Assembly (NCBI GenBank): GCA_002898355.1
Contig: BEHD01000001.1
Span: forward strand, 62,001 to 126,000
Origin: an archaeon HR01
GTDB lineage: Archaea; Thermoproteota; Nitrososphaeria_A; Caldarchaeales; Caldarchaeaceae
Direction: 5' to 3'
DNA: 64,000 bases
Positions 41,223 through 50,253 of the stretch are shown here, one piece after another. Position 1 is the stretch's first letter, and every line of letters starts with the position of its first letter. The notes beneath the pieces were generated by a model. The model was given only the letters and a program-made list of their open reading frames with translations. It was not told the DNA's origin and searched no databases. Position numbers and translations under genes: made by a program.

Positions 41223-41760
41223 CCTTCACCGCAGCAACACATACAGACTGCTGTAGAATACGGAGTATCCTAATCCTCAACGGGAGATAGATATGTAGTA
41301 GAAGGGCTATCCTCTCCCCTATTCTGAAACGGTTCTTCCGCAGAATCTTGGAGAGGCCCCACCAGCTGAAATGGTGTCTGTGTGTCTTGTCGGCGAAGCT
41401 GTCGTATAGTCCGAACCCGAATGTGTTGGGTGTTAGGATTAGCAGTAGGCCGCTCCCTTTAAGCACCCTCCAAGACTCTCTGATGGCTGAGTTGACGTCA
41501 TTCACATGTTCGAGGACATCCATCATCACCACTCTGTCGAAGCATCCTCCTCGGAAGGGTAGGGATGTGGCTGATGCATAAACATCTGGATACAGGTCTA
41601 TATCCACGCCCACATATTCGTCCGCCCTACAGTAGACGGCGTAATGTCTCTTTCCACAGCCTACCTCCAAAACCCTTCCAGCCCCAGACGTGAAAGCGGC
41701 CATCAGCTCTGCTTTGTAGTGCCTGAATACATGGGGTTGATGGATGATTAGAGAACGCAT
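41209..41760 (-). CDS. Class I SAM-dependent methyltransferase
   Basis: The 183-residue enzyme has the SAM motif Val-Leu-Glu-Val-Gly-Cys-Gly-Lys (about 30-37), Gly-Val-Asp-Ile-Asp at strand 2, and Met-Asp-Val-Leu-Glu-His. The target is not predictable. It lies between a GT87-like glycosyltransferase and a flippase-like gene, so it may methylate a surface glycan or its lipid carrier. Confidence 0.82.
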   Translation of the reverse strand: MRSLIIHQPHVFRHYKAELMAAFTSGAGRVLEVGCGKRHYAVYCRADEYVGVDIDLYPDVYASATSLPFRGGCFDRVVMMDVLEHVNDVNSAIRESWRVLKGSGLLLILTPNTFGFGLYDSFADKTHRHHFSWWGLSKILRKNRFRIGERIALLLHIYLPLRIRILRILQQSVCVAAVKDGES

Positions 41761-41826
41761 CCTACACTCTAGAGGGCATCCATGGGGTGTAATATCTTTT
41801 CATATGCATCTCCGTTTAGAGCCAGA

Positions 41827-42942
41827 CTATCCTGAATCAAGGCTCTGCTGGATGTGATGTTCTCCGGGCTTTGATACCCATATACGATTTCTAACCCCTG
41901 GGGTGTGGAGGCCTTGCCTGTATGAGAGAAAGAAGATGGATGCTAGGGCTGCGGCCCTTACGAGGGCTGCGGTCTGGGGTAGAGTCCATGGGAGGGTTGG
42001 CGTGGGTGTGGTGAACCATGTATAGATTATGAGGACGTTGGAGATTTCCACAGCAGGCCATAAATCGGCTACACTACCTATTGCGGGGACCGTGGGCAGC
42101 AGCCATAAAGCCATCTGAGGTGTAAAGACATAGCTGGTGAGGAACCAAGCCGAAAGTATCTGGAAGGATTTGACTTCAAACCCTGCACCGGAGAAGTAGG
42201 ACCTGAGTAAGAGTATTATCATCAGCCAGAAGCCGAAGAGCTTAGCTGAGGTTGAGAACGGGTCGCCGGACAGCCATAGAAACCAGGCATTCTCCAGCCC
42301 CCAGCCGCTGTGGAAACGGTAAAACTCGGGGAAATATTCCGGGTTGAGGAAAGCCACAGGGAGATAGGGTGTGATACCTGTTAGAAAGCCGGACACTACA
42401 TGTTTAGGATTCTTGGACAGGTATAGGGGTAGGAGTATTACAGGTATTAGCTTCAGGGAGACGGCCAGGCCTAGGGATAGGGCCGAGAGAAAATTTCTAC
42501 CCCTGATGTGGAGGTAGATGGAGAGGGCGACCGCCGCAGCGACGAAGTGGTCGAAGTTGTATATGCCGTATACTATGAGGCTTGGTGAGGCGAGCGCCAT
42601 AAACTTTCCCGGAGTATTACCGATGTAAAGGCGGTGGATTACGAGGCCGAATACGATATAGGCCGGTAGGCTTAACAGGCCAAAAACTAGGTAGTAGCTG
42701 GCGAGGCTGCTCCCACCTAGGAAGCTCGAAGCAGCCAAGAGAAAGCATGAGGCCGGCGGATACTCGAGGAAGAAATCTATACAGGGTATCCCCCCGCCCC
42801 CCTCCATCTCCCTATACCACAGGCTCACTACGTCACTGTAAACGGTCCACGGCATATCAGGATAGTGGAGTATAAGGCTCACCCCCCAGCTGGCCAACGC
42901 TATCGCCATGACCGCCCAATACTTTTTCAGAGCATCCACCAC
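41827..42942 (-). CDS. GT87-like membrane glycosyltransferase
   Basis: The 371-residue protein has about nine spans and the extracellular Tyr-Ser-Asp-Val ... Phe-Phe-Leu-Glu-Tyr-Pro-Pro motif of GT-C enzymes that use polyprenyl-phosphate sugars (DUF2029/GT87). It would add a sugar on the outer face. GTG 42942 start; the AT-rich box around 42975-42985 serves both this gene and the divergent threonine synthase. Confidence 0.78.
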   Translation of the reverse strand: MVDALKKYWAVMAIALASWGVSLILHYPDMPWTVYSDVVSLWYREMEGGGGIPCIDFFLEYPPASCFLLAASSFLGGSSLASYYLVFGLLSLPAYIVFGLVIHRLYIGNTPGKFMALASPSLIVYGIYNFDHFVAAAVALSIYLHIRGRNFLSALSLGLAVSLKLIPVILLPLYLSKNPKHVVSGFLTGITPYLPVAFLNPEYFPEFYRFHSGWGLENAWFLWLSGDPFSTSAKLFGFWLMIILLLRSYFSGAGFEVKSFQILSAWFLTSYVFTPQMALWLLPTVPAIGSVADLWPAVEISNVLIIYTWFTTPTPTLPWTLPQTAALVRAAALASIFFLSYRQGLHTPGVRNRIWVSKPGEHHIQQSLDSG

Positions 42943-42984
42943 CCGCTATACAGTCCTAAACCATCGCATCCCCCACCTATATTT

Positions 42985-44136
42985 ATGGAAAAACAATCCG
43001 ACACATCTTTATTTACTGTATTATCCCATGAGAGGAGAGGGTTGAGGGAGGAAGTTATCTGCTACAGGTGTGGAAGTCAGGCCGAGAAGGCCACCGCCTA
43101 TAGATGCAGCCTCTGCGGCGGCCCCCTCATAGTCTCCTACGACACCTATTTTGACGTGTCAAAGATCAGATGGTCTCTCCACTCGATGTGGCGCTACATC
43201 AACTTTCTACCGCCGAGCCTCTCAAAACCTGTAAGCCTTGGGGAGGGGCTCACACCCATCACAAAGATATACGACCGGCAAATCTACGTCAAGCATGAAT
43301 ACATGAACCCGACGGGCTCGTTCAAAGATAGAGGCTCATCCACACTCATCAGCCGTCTCCGTGGACTTGTAGGGGGCGTGGTGTGTGATTCATCAGGTAA
43401 TGCCGGCGCATCTATAGCCGCATATTCGGCCTACGCAGGACTCGGATGCGTAATCTACTCTACATCATCGGGGGCCAGGAATAAGATGGCGCAGATAGCT
43501 GCCTACGGTTCAAGCCTTAAAATCGTGGAGGGTGGGAGGGAGCAGGCCATGAGCGAAGCTGTCCAGGCCTCGGATGGGATGGGATACCACTATGCGGGGC
43601 ATGCGTGGAGCCCCTACTTTATAGAGGGTGTGAGGACGATAGCCTATGAGATTGGGGAGCAGTTTAGCTGGAGCCTGCCCGACAGGATATACATCCCCAC
43701 ATCAGCCGGTACACTGCTCCTAGGAATCATACTAGGGCTAAAGACACTCCGGAGCTCAGGCCTGCTGGATAAATTTCCGGAGATTATCGCGGTCCAGCCA
43801 AAAGCCATCTCCCCGCTATACAACAGATACAAGAATGTGGGGGAGACATCCTATACTGCGAGCATAGCCGACGCGCTATCCCATACAAACCCCCCTAGGC
43901 TGGAGCAGATGGTTAGAGAGCTCAAGATTGTGGGCGGAGATGTGGTTGTAGTCTCGGACGAGGAGATAAGAAGGGCCCAGAGGGAGCTGGCATTCTCCGG
44001 CATATATGTGGAGCCTTCAGCGGCCGTCGGATACGCGGCCATAAGGAGAGAGCTGGATGAGATAATCGCCTCCGATGTGAGGGTTTTGACGCTGGCCACG
44101 GGGACGGGGCTGAAGACAGCCGACAAGACTGAGTAG
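42985..44136 (+). CDS. thrC: Threonine synthase
   Basis: The 383-residue enzyme has an N-terminal zinc ribbon (Cys-Tyr-Arg-Cys ... Cys-Ser-Leu-Cys), then Asn-Pro-Thr-Gly-Ser-Phe-Lys-Asp-Arg-Gly (PLP Lys) and Asp-Ser-Ser-Gly-Asn-Ala-Gly-Ala-Ser. The canonical Phe-Lys motif makes it the better candidate for true threonine synthase (O-phosphohomoserine to threonine) than the His-containing paralogue at 26048. ATG 42985 is used; TTG 43042, preceded by CTTTATTTAC, is possible. It is followed by an MFS gene after 2 bases. Confidence 0.85.
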   Translation: MEKQSDTSLFTVLSHERRGLREEVICYRCGSQAEKATAYRCSLCGGPLIVSYDTYFDVSKIRWSLHSMWRYINFLPPSLSKPVSLGEGLTPITKIYDRQIYVKHEYMNPTGSFKDRGSSTLISRLRGLVGGVVCDSSGNAGASIAAYSAYAGLGCVIYSTSSGARNKMAQIAAYGSSLKIVEGGREQAMSEAVQASDGMGYHYAGHAWSPYFIEGVRTIAYEIGEQFSWSLPDRIYIPTSAGTLLLGIILGLKTLRSSGLLDKFPEIIAVQPKAISPLYNRYKNVGETSYTASIADALSHTNPPRLEQMVRELKIVGGDVVVVSDEEIRRAQRELAFSGIYVEPSAAVGYAAIRRELDEIIASDVRVLTLATGTGLKTADKTE

Positions 44137-44138
44137 AT

Positions 44139-45251
44139 ATGTATTCGTTAAAGATATTTCTGCTGTCGGTCGTTGTGCTGGGCGTCTCCCTCTCATCTCT
44201 CCTGCAGATGTCGCCTGTTCTGGCGGCCAGGCTTGGGGCCAACTACACCGAGATAGGGCTTCTCATGGGAGCCGCCCGCCTCGCCCCCTATGTCGCCATC
44301 TCACCCCTCGCAGGCCTTATGCTTTCCAGGATTCTTGGAGGTAGGGCTGTTCTATTGTCATCCGTCTCAACCCTAGCCGCCCTCACCCTTTCAGCCCTTG
44401 CGACAGACCTAACCTGGCTTACAGCAGCCCAGGTAGCCGTCGGAGTCTCCATGGTCTTCTACTTCCCCGTCTTCGAAATACTGCTAGCGTCAGAGTTTAA
44501 AGGTGTTGAGCGGATGAAAGCCTACAGCATGTTCGGAGCCTTCTCATCCATCGGCTTCCTGATAGGCTCGGTGGCGAGCGGGGGGCTAGCCCACTACTTA
44601 GGGCTCCCAGCCATGTTCTCGTTGGTGGCTGTTTTGGTGGCCCTTACGATTCCAGCCATGATAAGGTTCAAGACTGGCAAGCTCAACACAGGGGTGGAGA
44701 AACTCGATTTTAGAGAATTCTTCCAACAGCTCATGCCAGCCCTCTTCGTCACACTACCCTTCTACACAGTATTCGGCATAGTCCAGAACATCTTACCAGG
44801 ATACGCCGCGTTGACAGGTGTGTCAGAGCTGGAGATAGGGCTGATGTTCCTAGGCATGTGGACCACGAGGATATTAACATCCCTATCCATGGGGAGACGT
44901 TCAACCGAGGCCTCCCGCAGATATTTTCTCGCATCAGGCCTGGCACTATCTGTCTTCTTGGCGTTGTCAGCCTACCTACCCGGAAGAGCCACGATGGCAG
45001 CGTTACTCCTTGTTACAGGCTCTGTAATCTCTGTGGTTTACATCCTAACCCTCTACATGACCTCCACCGGCTCAAGCCATATCCAGCCCACCGCTATCGG
45101 GGTCTACGAGATGATTATAGGTATCGCATTCCTAGTAGGGCCACCCATCGCCGGAGCAGGGGCTGACGCCTTCGGGGTGCCAAGCCTCTTCCTAGGTTTG
45201 GCGGCGTTAAGCCTTGTATCGGGCATGGCTGGAACATTGATGAGGCGCTAG
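44139..45251 (+). CDS. Major facilitator superfamily transporter
   Basis: The 370-residue protein has about ten to twelve hydrophobic spans in two halves. Loop motifs include Gly-Ala-Asn-Tyr-Thr-Glu-Ile-Gly-Leu-Leu-Met-Gly near residue 32 and Gly-Arg-Arg-Ser-Thr-Glu-Ala at the central loop. It follows thrC by 2 bases and so may be co-expressed; efflux of an amino acid or a drug is possible. It overlaps the PhoU-type gene on the other strand by 4 bases. Confidence 0.82.
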   Translation: MYSLKIFLLSVVVLGVSLSSLLQMSPVLAARLGANYTEIGLLMGAARLAPYVAISPLAGLMLSRILGGRAVLLSSVSTLAALTLSALATDLTWLTAAQVAVGVSMVFYFPVFEILLASEFKGVERMKAYSMFGAFSSIGFLIGSVASGGLAHYLGLPAMFSLVAVLVALTIPAMIRFKTGKLNTGVEKLDFREFFQQLMPALFVTLPFYTVFGIVQNILPGYAALTGVSELEIGLMFLGMWTTRILTSLSMGRRSTEASRRYFLASGLALSVFLALSAYLPGRATMAALLLVTGSVISVVYILTLYMTSTGSSHIQPTAIGVYEMIIGIAFLVGPPIAGAGADAFGVPSLFLGLAALSLVSGMAGTLMRR

Positions 45252-46285
45252 TATATCTCCATCTCCACAAGCCTAGACGGCGTCCTCACAAACCTGTTGA
45301 TGGTCACTTCTGCGATTATCTTACAATTCCTCACCAAGTTAATCATGTCCCATATGATGTTCCGTAGAACAACTGCGAGGCCGGCATCGTTTCTTTCCGA
45401 GGTGAAGAAATCTGAGAAGCTTATATGTTCTCCGAACTCTCTCCTAGACGTCTCAATTATCTCATTGGCTAGCGTGATGTCGAGGGAGAAGAAGGCCTTC
45501 ATGGTCTTCCCCAGGAGAACTTGGACATATTCAATGAGTTTGGAGAGCCGCTGCCGCACATGCGCGGGGGTATTCTCATCCAACATAGCTGTCTCGTCAG
45601 CCGCCATCCTTACAGAGTCAGCCATCTCCTCCAAAGCCCTCACCACAAGCCTGTCACCAATAGCAGTAAGAAAATGCTCGGGCGCCCTCTCGACCTGAGA
45701 CTTGGTCTTCACATCTATGAAGATCTGCCTCACGCAGAGGAAGTATAGCTCGTCGATCTTGTTCTCTATCCTCCTGATATCCTCGATTATGCTTTTCTTA
45801 CCCGTCCTGACAGCCTCAGACAGGTTGTTGAGGATTGATGTGAGCATCACCTGTATCCTCTTCAGCAATGCCTCGATTGGAAACCTGTTGGGGTCGATGA
45901 AGGACTGGGCGATGATACGGCGGTAGGTCTGTTCAACAACCTCAACACCGGGCAACATATCAAGAGTCTCATTTATCACATTCTGGAGGTCTGCTGTCAA
46001 CCCTTCACCGCTGAATATCTTTATCTCCTCAGCACCCTGTAGGTAGGCTCCCACTATGAGCCTGCCCAACAGGTTTCTGTCTTGGAATTTGGCCGCGTCA
46101 AAGGTTATGGCTGTATGCTTGGGCGCCTTAACAGCCTCCGTGGATATGCGGAGGCTTCCATCCGCCATCTCAGAGAGCTCCACAATCTGGCCGGCTGTAA
46201 GACCCCTTGATTTAACCCATCGGGACGGAAGTGAGACTGTGAGGGTTCCGGCGCCGACTTTCTGGAGTTTTCTCGCATACTGCAC
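45248..46285 (-). CDS. AbrB-PhoU phosphate regulator
   Basis: The 345-residue protein has an N-terminal AbrB/MazE-like swapped-hairpin domain (Lys-Val-Gly-Ala-Gly-Thr-Leu-Thr-Val-Ser-Leu-Pro) and two helical PhoU repeats (Ala-Leu-Glu-Glu-Met-Ala-Asp-Ser; Leu-Arg-Asn-Ile-Ile-Trp-Asp-Met). Archaeal members regulate phosphate uptake genes. GTG 46285 follows a long AT-rich promoter (TATATATATTAAATATATT on the minus strand). No pst genes are seen in the window. Confidence 0.87.
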   Translation of the reverse strand: MQYARKLQKVGAGTLTVSLPSRWVKSRGLTAGQIVELSEMADGSLRISTEAVKAPKHTAITFDAAKFQDRNLLGRLIVGAYLQGAEEIKIFSGEGLTADLQNVINETLDMLPGVEVVEQTYRRIIAQSFIDPNRFPIEALLKRIQVMLTSILNNLSEAVRTGKKSIIEDIRRIENKIDELYFLCVRQIFIDVKTKSQVERAPEHFLTAIGDRLVVRALEEMADSVRMAADETAMLDENTPAHVRQRLSKLIEYVQVLLGKTMKAFFSLDITLANEIIETSRREFGEHISFSDFFTSERNDAGLAVVLRNIIWDMINLVRNCKIIAEVTINRFVRTPSRLVEMEIY

Positions 46286-46404
46286 GTCATCTATGTAATA
46301 TATTTAATATATATACCTAAATAATGCAGTCCCCATTAATTAACTGTATATACTTTAAATACAAAACATTTTAGATTAGCCACAACAGCTCCGTTAACAC
46401 GGAA

Positions 46405-46599
46405 ATGGAGCAGAAAGCTGTAACCATACAGAAGGTGTCGGCAAGGCGTAGTTACGCCAACGGCTACAAATACTGCTCGCGCTGCAGGGTCTACCACCTG
46501 ACCGACGGTGTGAGATGCCCCTACTGCGGCATCCTCCTGAGGAACTCTCCCAGGAAGAAGAAGCCCAGCAGCACGAGCAGATATGTTAAGGTGGATTAG
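46405..46599 (+). CDS. Small zinc-ribbon protein
   Basis: A 64-residue protein with Cys-Ser-Arg-Cys and Cys-Pro-Tyr-Cys pairs, basic at the ends (Lys-Lys-Lys near the C-terminus). It looks like a nucleic-acid-binding ribbon. Its ATG is preceded by a TTTTAGATTA-type box about 27-30 bases upstream. Function unknown. Confidence 0.6.
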   Translation: MEQKAVTIQKVSARRSYANGYKYCSRCRVYHLTDGVRCPYCGILLRNSPRKKKPSSTSRYVKVD

Positions 46600-46631
46600 C
46601 TTTATTCAGGCTTCCACCTTAATCCTGCCGT

Positions 46632-47774
46632 ATGGCGGAGCATGAGCTAGAGGGGTTTATATCCCGGATAGGCTCCACCCTGGTCAGGATAAATACTGAG
46701 AACCCTCCAGGCAGGGAGTTGGAGGCTGCCAGCTATCTGGCCGATAGGCTGGCCGAGCTGGGTCTCCGGGCCAGGGTTCTGGACCATGGTGGGGGTAGGG
46801 GCTCGGTTCTAGGGGTTCTTGACTCAGGTGTCTCCGGGCCGGTTCTCATGCTCAACAGCCATCTAGACACCGTTCCAGCGGGTGCTGTCGACGACTGGCC
46901 CTTCCATCCTTTCGAGTCGGGAGTGGTGGACGGTGTTCTGAGGGGTAGGGGCTCTGTGGATGCGAAAGGCTGTCTTACGGCTATGTTGGCCGCCCTAAAG
47001 ATATTGGGCCCGCTTGGGAGGGGGAGGCTAGTCTTTGCCGGCGTGGCCGATGAGGAGGTGGGCGGGCTGGGGACAGCCAAAGTCGCTAAACTCTTGGATA
47101 GGGTGGATTACTCCGTCTTCGGGGAGCCCACAGACCTAACACCCCTTATAGGCAACAGGGGGAGATGCGAGATAGAAATCGAGGTTAGAGGAAGGCCTGC
47201 CCACGCCTCAACACCCTCCAAGGGTGTGAACGCAATATCGGCGGCTTCAAGAATTGTGGCCGGGCTGTCAAGACTTGAGAAGGGGTTTGGGAGAAGGCAT
47301 AGGCTGATGGGGAGAAACACCGCCGCAGTGACTATGATCTCCGGCGGACTGAAATCCAACGTGGTCCCCGACAGGTGTAGCATCACGGTCGACGTGAGAA
47401 CAGTCCCAGAAACCGATTTGGAGGACGCTGTGAAGTCCGTCGGGAAGACAGTATCTAGATATGCGGGGTCCGCCAAGGCCAGTTTATCTGTGAAGTCCTA
47501 TCTACCCCCGGCGTGGACAGACGAGAATTCCAGGCTCGTCAAATCGGCCGTGAAGGCGTTGAGGTCCCTAGGTATTGTTCGGAGGCCGTCGGCTTTGAAG
47601 GCTACGACCGACTTCAGCAGGCTCCTCAAATATCATAGGGCTGAGGGGCTGATCCTAGGTCCTGGAGACCTCTCGCTGGCCCACACATTTAAAGAGGAGG
47701 TCCCAGTTAAGGAGCTTATCCTAGCCGCCCGGGCCTACGCCCTCATCGTCGAAGATATCCTCACCTCATCTTAG
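46632..47774 (+). CDS. M20-family amidohydrolase (ArgE/DapE group)
   Basis: The 380-residue enzyme has Asn-Ser-His-Leu-Asp-Thr-Val-Pro (metal His/Asp, about 75-82), Gly-Arg-Gly-Ser-Val-Asp-Ala-Lys-Gly, Ala-Asp-Glu-Glu-Val-Gly (catalytic Glu) and a late Gly-Pro-Gly-Asp, His-Thr. This is the M20 dinuclear zinc family, which deacylates acetylated amino acids. ATG 46632 has a GCTTTATTC box about 27 bases upstream. It ends overlapping the next M20 gene on the opposite strand. Confidence 0.87.
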   Translation: MAEHELEGFISRIGSTLVRINTENPPGRELEAASYLADRLAELGLRARVLDHGGGRGSVLGVLDSGVSGPVLMLNSHLDTVPAGAVDDWPFHPFESGVVDGVLRGRGSVDAKGCLTAMLAALKILGPLGRGRLVFAGVADEEVGGLGTAKVAKLLDRVDYSVFGEPTDLTPLIGNRGRCEIEIEVRGRPAHASTPSKGVNAISAASRIVAGLSRLEKGFGRRHRLMGRNTAAVTMISGGLKSNVVPDRCSITVDVRTVPETDLEDAVKSVGKTVSRYAGSAKASLSVKSYLPPAWTDENSRLVKSAVKALRSLGIVRRPSALKATTDFSRLLKYHRAEGLILGPGDLSLAHTFKEEVPVKELILAARAYALIVEDILTSS

Positions 47775-49103
47775 ATAGCTGTGAAAGTATCTCATAATCA
47801 GGGCTATGTGGGCTATACCCTTATAGAAATCTTCAATCCGTATATTCTCATTCGGACCGTGAACATTTGAGCCGGCGTACCCCACACCGGTGGAGACGCA
47901 GGGCATGCCGAGAACATCTGTGAAGAGATACATCGGCCCCGATGCAGCGCCCGACGGCAGCACCACAGGCTCCGAGCCGTATGCTTCTCTGGCGGTGTCC
48001 GCCACCAAATGTACAAGATAGCTGTCTGGTTGGGTCCTTGCCGCAGGATATCCATGGATTTTCCGGATTCTAACACCGGCCCCGGCCGCTAAACTCTCAA
48101 TTCTCTGGAAGATTTTGTCGGGGTCCTGCTTTGGCACTAGTCGGAAGTCCAACTTTGCCACGGCCCTGGACGGTATGGATGTTTTCGCCCCCTCACCGGT
48201 ATAACCAGCTGAAAGCCCGCATATATTACAGGCAGGCTCCAGCAAAAGCCTCTTGAGCAATTTCTTCTCGTCAACATTTCCCGGACCTGTGCTGATGCCT
48301 TCCGGTGTTACGTCGGACAGCCTCACAACGTCCAGCATCTCAAGGAGCTCATCGGAGACTTCCTCTACATCTTCGTAGAATCCGTCCACCAGAACCCTTC
48401 CATCAACCCCGTGAACCATCTTCAGGAACTCTACAAGCCTCCATCCAGGGTTTTCGACTATGCCGCCTAGAGATGAATGGTATTCCACGCCTGTGGCCTC
48501 AACCTCTACATAGAGCATGCCCTTCACCCCTAGATTGATGACCGGCGGACCACGCCTGCTGACATGGCCATATTCCCAGATGCATCCGTCGGCGAAGAGG
48601 ATGTCGCTATGCTCGTTGACAAATCTCTCCAAGCCCGGACTCCCAATCTCCTCACCCCCCTCCACCAAGAACTTTATGTTGACGGGGAGCTCTCCCAGAA
48701 GGGATAGGAGGGTGTCTATTGCTGCGATGCGGGCTGCTATGTTTCCCTTGTTATCCGCCGCCCCCCTGCCGAAAATCTTCCCATCCTTTATCGTAGGCTG
48801 GAAGGGGTTGGAGCTCCACCTGTCGAGGGGGTCTGCCGGCTGGACATCGTAGTGATTGTAAAACATGAGGGTGGCATGGGCTTCGACATTAAGCTCCCCC
48901 AATATTATAGGCCCTCCACCCCCGACCTCATATGAGGTAACCCTCAGCCCCACATCCTCCAAGAGGCCCTCCACCAGTCTGGCACAATCCCTCAACCCCT
49001 CGCCCGTAGCCGAGACGCTGGGCTGGGATATGAGGGTCTCAACCAGTTTTAGATATCTATCCCCGTTCTGCCTGATCTGGTTAAAGAGTAGGCCCCGCTC
49101 CAT
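47766..49103 (-). CDS. M20-family peptidase
   Basis: The 445-residue enzyme has Tyr-Asn-His-Tyr-Asp-Val-Gln-Pro (metal ligands), Gly-Arg-Gly-Ala-Ala-Asp-Asn-Lys-Gly, Glu-Gly-Gly-Glu-Glu-Ile-Gly-Ser (catalytic Glu) and a late Val-His-Gly-Pro-Asn-Glu-Asn. The lid domain is long, typical of dipeptidase-like or carnosinase-like members. It probably cleaves small peptides. It is convergent with the neighbouring M20 gene, and a tiny C2H2 gene and mdh lie upstream on the same strand. Confidence 0.87.
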   Translation of the reverse strand: MERGLLFNQIRQNGDRYLKLVETLISQPSVSATGEGLRDCARLVEGLLEDVGLRVTSYEVGGGGPIILGELNVEAHATLMFYNHYDVQPADPLDRWSSNPFQPTIKDGKIFGRGAADNKGNIAARIAAIDTLLSLLGELPVNIKFLVEGGEEIGSPGLERFVNEHSDILFADGCIWEYGHVSRRGPPVINLGVKGMLYVEVEATGVEYHSSLGGIVENPGWRLVEFLKMVHGVDGRVLVDGFYEDVEEVSDELLEMLDVVRLSDVTPEGISTGPGNVDEKKLLKRLLLEPACNICGLSAGYTGEGAKTSIPSRAVAKLDFRLVPKQDPDKIFQRIESLAAGAGVRIRKIHGYPAARTQPDSYLVHLVADTAREAYGSEPVVLPSGAASGPMYLFTDVLGMPCVSTGVGYAGSNVHGPNENIRIEDFYKGIAHIALIMRYFHSYLR

Positions 49104-49136
49104 CCGGATTGGATGCTTTACTCCACGGTTTATGTC

Positions 49137-49304
49137 TTACCACTTGGTCCTATCCCCCTCGAGTAAACCGCTTCCGATATGTATCCTGTCAATATGCTTG
49201 GAGAGCTCGCTCCTAGTCTTGAAGGTCGAGTCACAGTAGGGGCATTTCAGCTCTTCTTTCTTTTCGGCCAATTTCCCTCGTATATAGTATATCTCCCTTC
49301 CCAT
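49137..49304 (-). CDS. C2H2 zinc-finger mini-protein
   Basis: On the minus strand, from ATG 49304, this 55-residue frame contains one classic zinc finger: Cys-Pro-Tyr-Cys, twelve residues with Phe and Leu in the core positions, then His-Ile-Asp-Arg-Ile-His. It ends Asp-Arg-Thr-Lys-Trp. ATG lies 6 bases after the malate dehydrogenase stop, suggesting co-transcription; a TTG at 49271 would give 44 residues. Archaea hold few single C2H2 proteins of this kind and their roles are mostly unknown; nucleic-acid binding is likely. Confidence 0.65.
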   Translation of the reverse strand: MGREIYYIRGKLAEKKEELKCPYCDSTFKTRSELSKHIDRIHIGSGLLEGDRTKW

Positions 49305-49310
49305 ATAAGG

Positions 49311-50231
49311 CTAAAGCTTCAACTGTGATAAGGCGTTTCTGAGGACTTTTACGCTTTCTCTGAAGAGCCTGTCCTCCTCCTGATTGAGCTTTATCTCCAG
49401 AATCTTCTCCACACCACCCCTTCCCAGCACGCATGGAACCACGGTGTAGATGTCTCTCTCCCCATATTCGCCGTCTAGATAGGCTGATGCAGGGATAACC
49501 ATCTTCCAGTCCCTGAGAATAGCCGCAGCCATGACGGATACACCTGCCCCGGGTGCGTGGTGGGCTGACCAGCCCTTCAACCTGATTATCTCCGCCCCAG
49601 CCCTCCTAGTCTCCTCCACAATTGCCTTGATGGATTCGCCGTCCAGATATGAGGAAAGCTCTGAGGACCCTACGTAGGTGTATCTCGGGAGCAGGACCAT
49701 ACTATCCCCATGCTCCCCCAATATCATGCTTCTGATGGATTTGTAGCTAACCCCGAGGCGTTTTTTAATGATGTATCTAAACCGCCCTATGTCTAGGAGG
49801 CCGCTGAAGCCCATAACCCTCTCCCTCCTAAAGCCTGTGGTCTTGTAGGCTACGTAGCTCATTACATCTAAGGGGTTGGTGACTACGATGACTTTGGAGC
49901 TGGGCGCGTACTCCCTTATCTTGGATGATACATCCTTGATTATCTCGCTGTTTTTTAGGAGGAGGTCCAACCTTGTCATGTCTGGTTTTCTAGTTAGACC
50001 GGCTGTAACTACCACTAGGTCTGAGCCTTCCATGTCCTTGAAGTTGTTGGAGCCTGTAATGGCGACGTCTAGGTCGAGGATGGAGCATGCATGGTTCAGG
50101 TCGAGGGCCTCTCCCTGAGGCAGCCCCTCGATAACGTCTAGGAGTAGGATATCCCCCAGCTCCCTAAGAGCCATCTGCAGGGCAGCGGATGTACCGACAC
50201 GGCCAGAACCAACAACAGTGATAAGGGTCAT
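49311..50231 (-). CDS. mdh: Malate dehydrogenase (LDH-like)
   Basis: The 306-residue enzyme has Gly-Ser-Gly-Arg-Val-Gly near the start, Asp at the end of strand 2 (NAD preference), Gly-Leu-Thr-Arg-Lys-Pro-Asp-Met-Thr-Arg (substrate-specificity loop: Arg indicates malate, not lactate), Thr-Asn-Pro-Leu-Asp-Val-Met and Gly-Glu-His-Gly-Asp-Ser (catalytic His). It oxidises malate to oxaloacetate in the TCA cycle, consistent with sucCD nearby. Confidence 0.93.
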   Translation of the reverse strand: MTLITVVGSGRVGTSAALQMALRELGDILLLDVIEGLPQGEALDLNHACSILDLDVAITGSNNFKDMEGSDLVVVTAGLTRKPDMTRLDLLLKNSEIIKDVSSKIREYAPSSKVIVVTNPLDVMSYVAYKTTGFRRERVMGFSGLLDIGRFRYIIKKRLGVSYKSIRSMILGEHGDSMVLLPRYTYVGSSELSSYLDGESIKAIVEETRRAGAEIIRLKGWSAHHAPGAGVSVMAAAILRDWKMVIPASAYLDGEYGERDIYTVVPCVLGRGGVEKILEIKLNQEEDRLFRESVKVLRNALSQLKL

Positions 50232-50253
50232 AGTATAAAAGCTGGTTGGCCGT

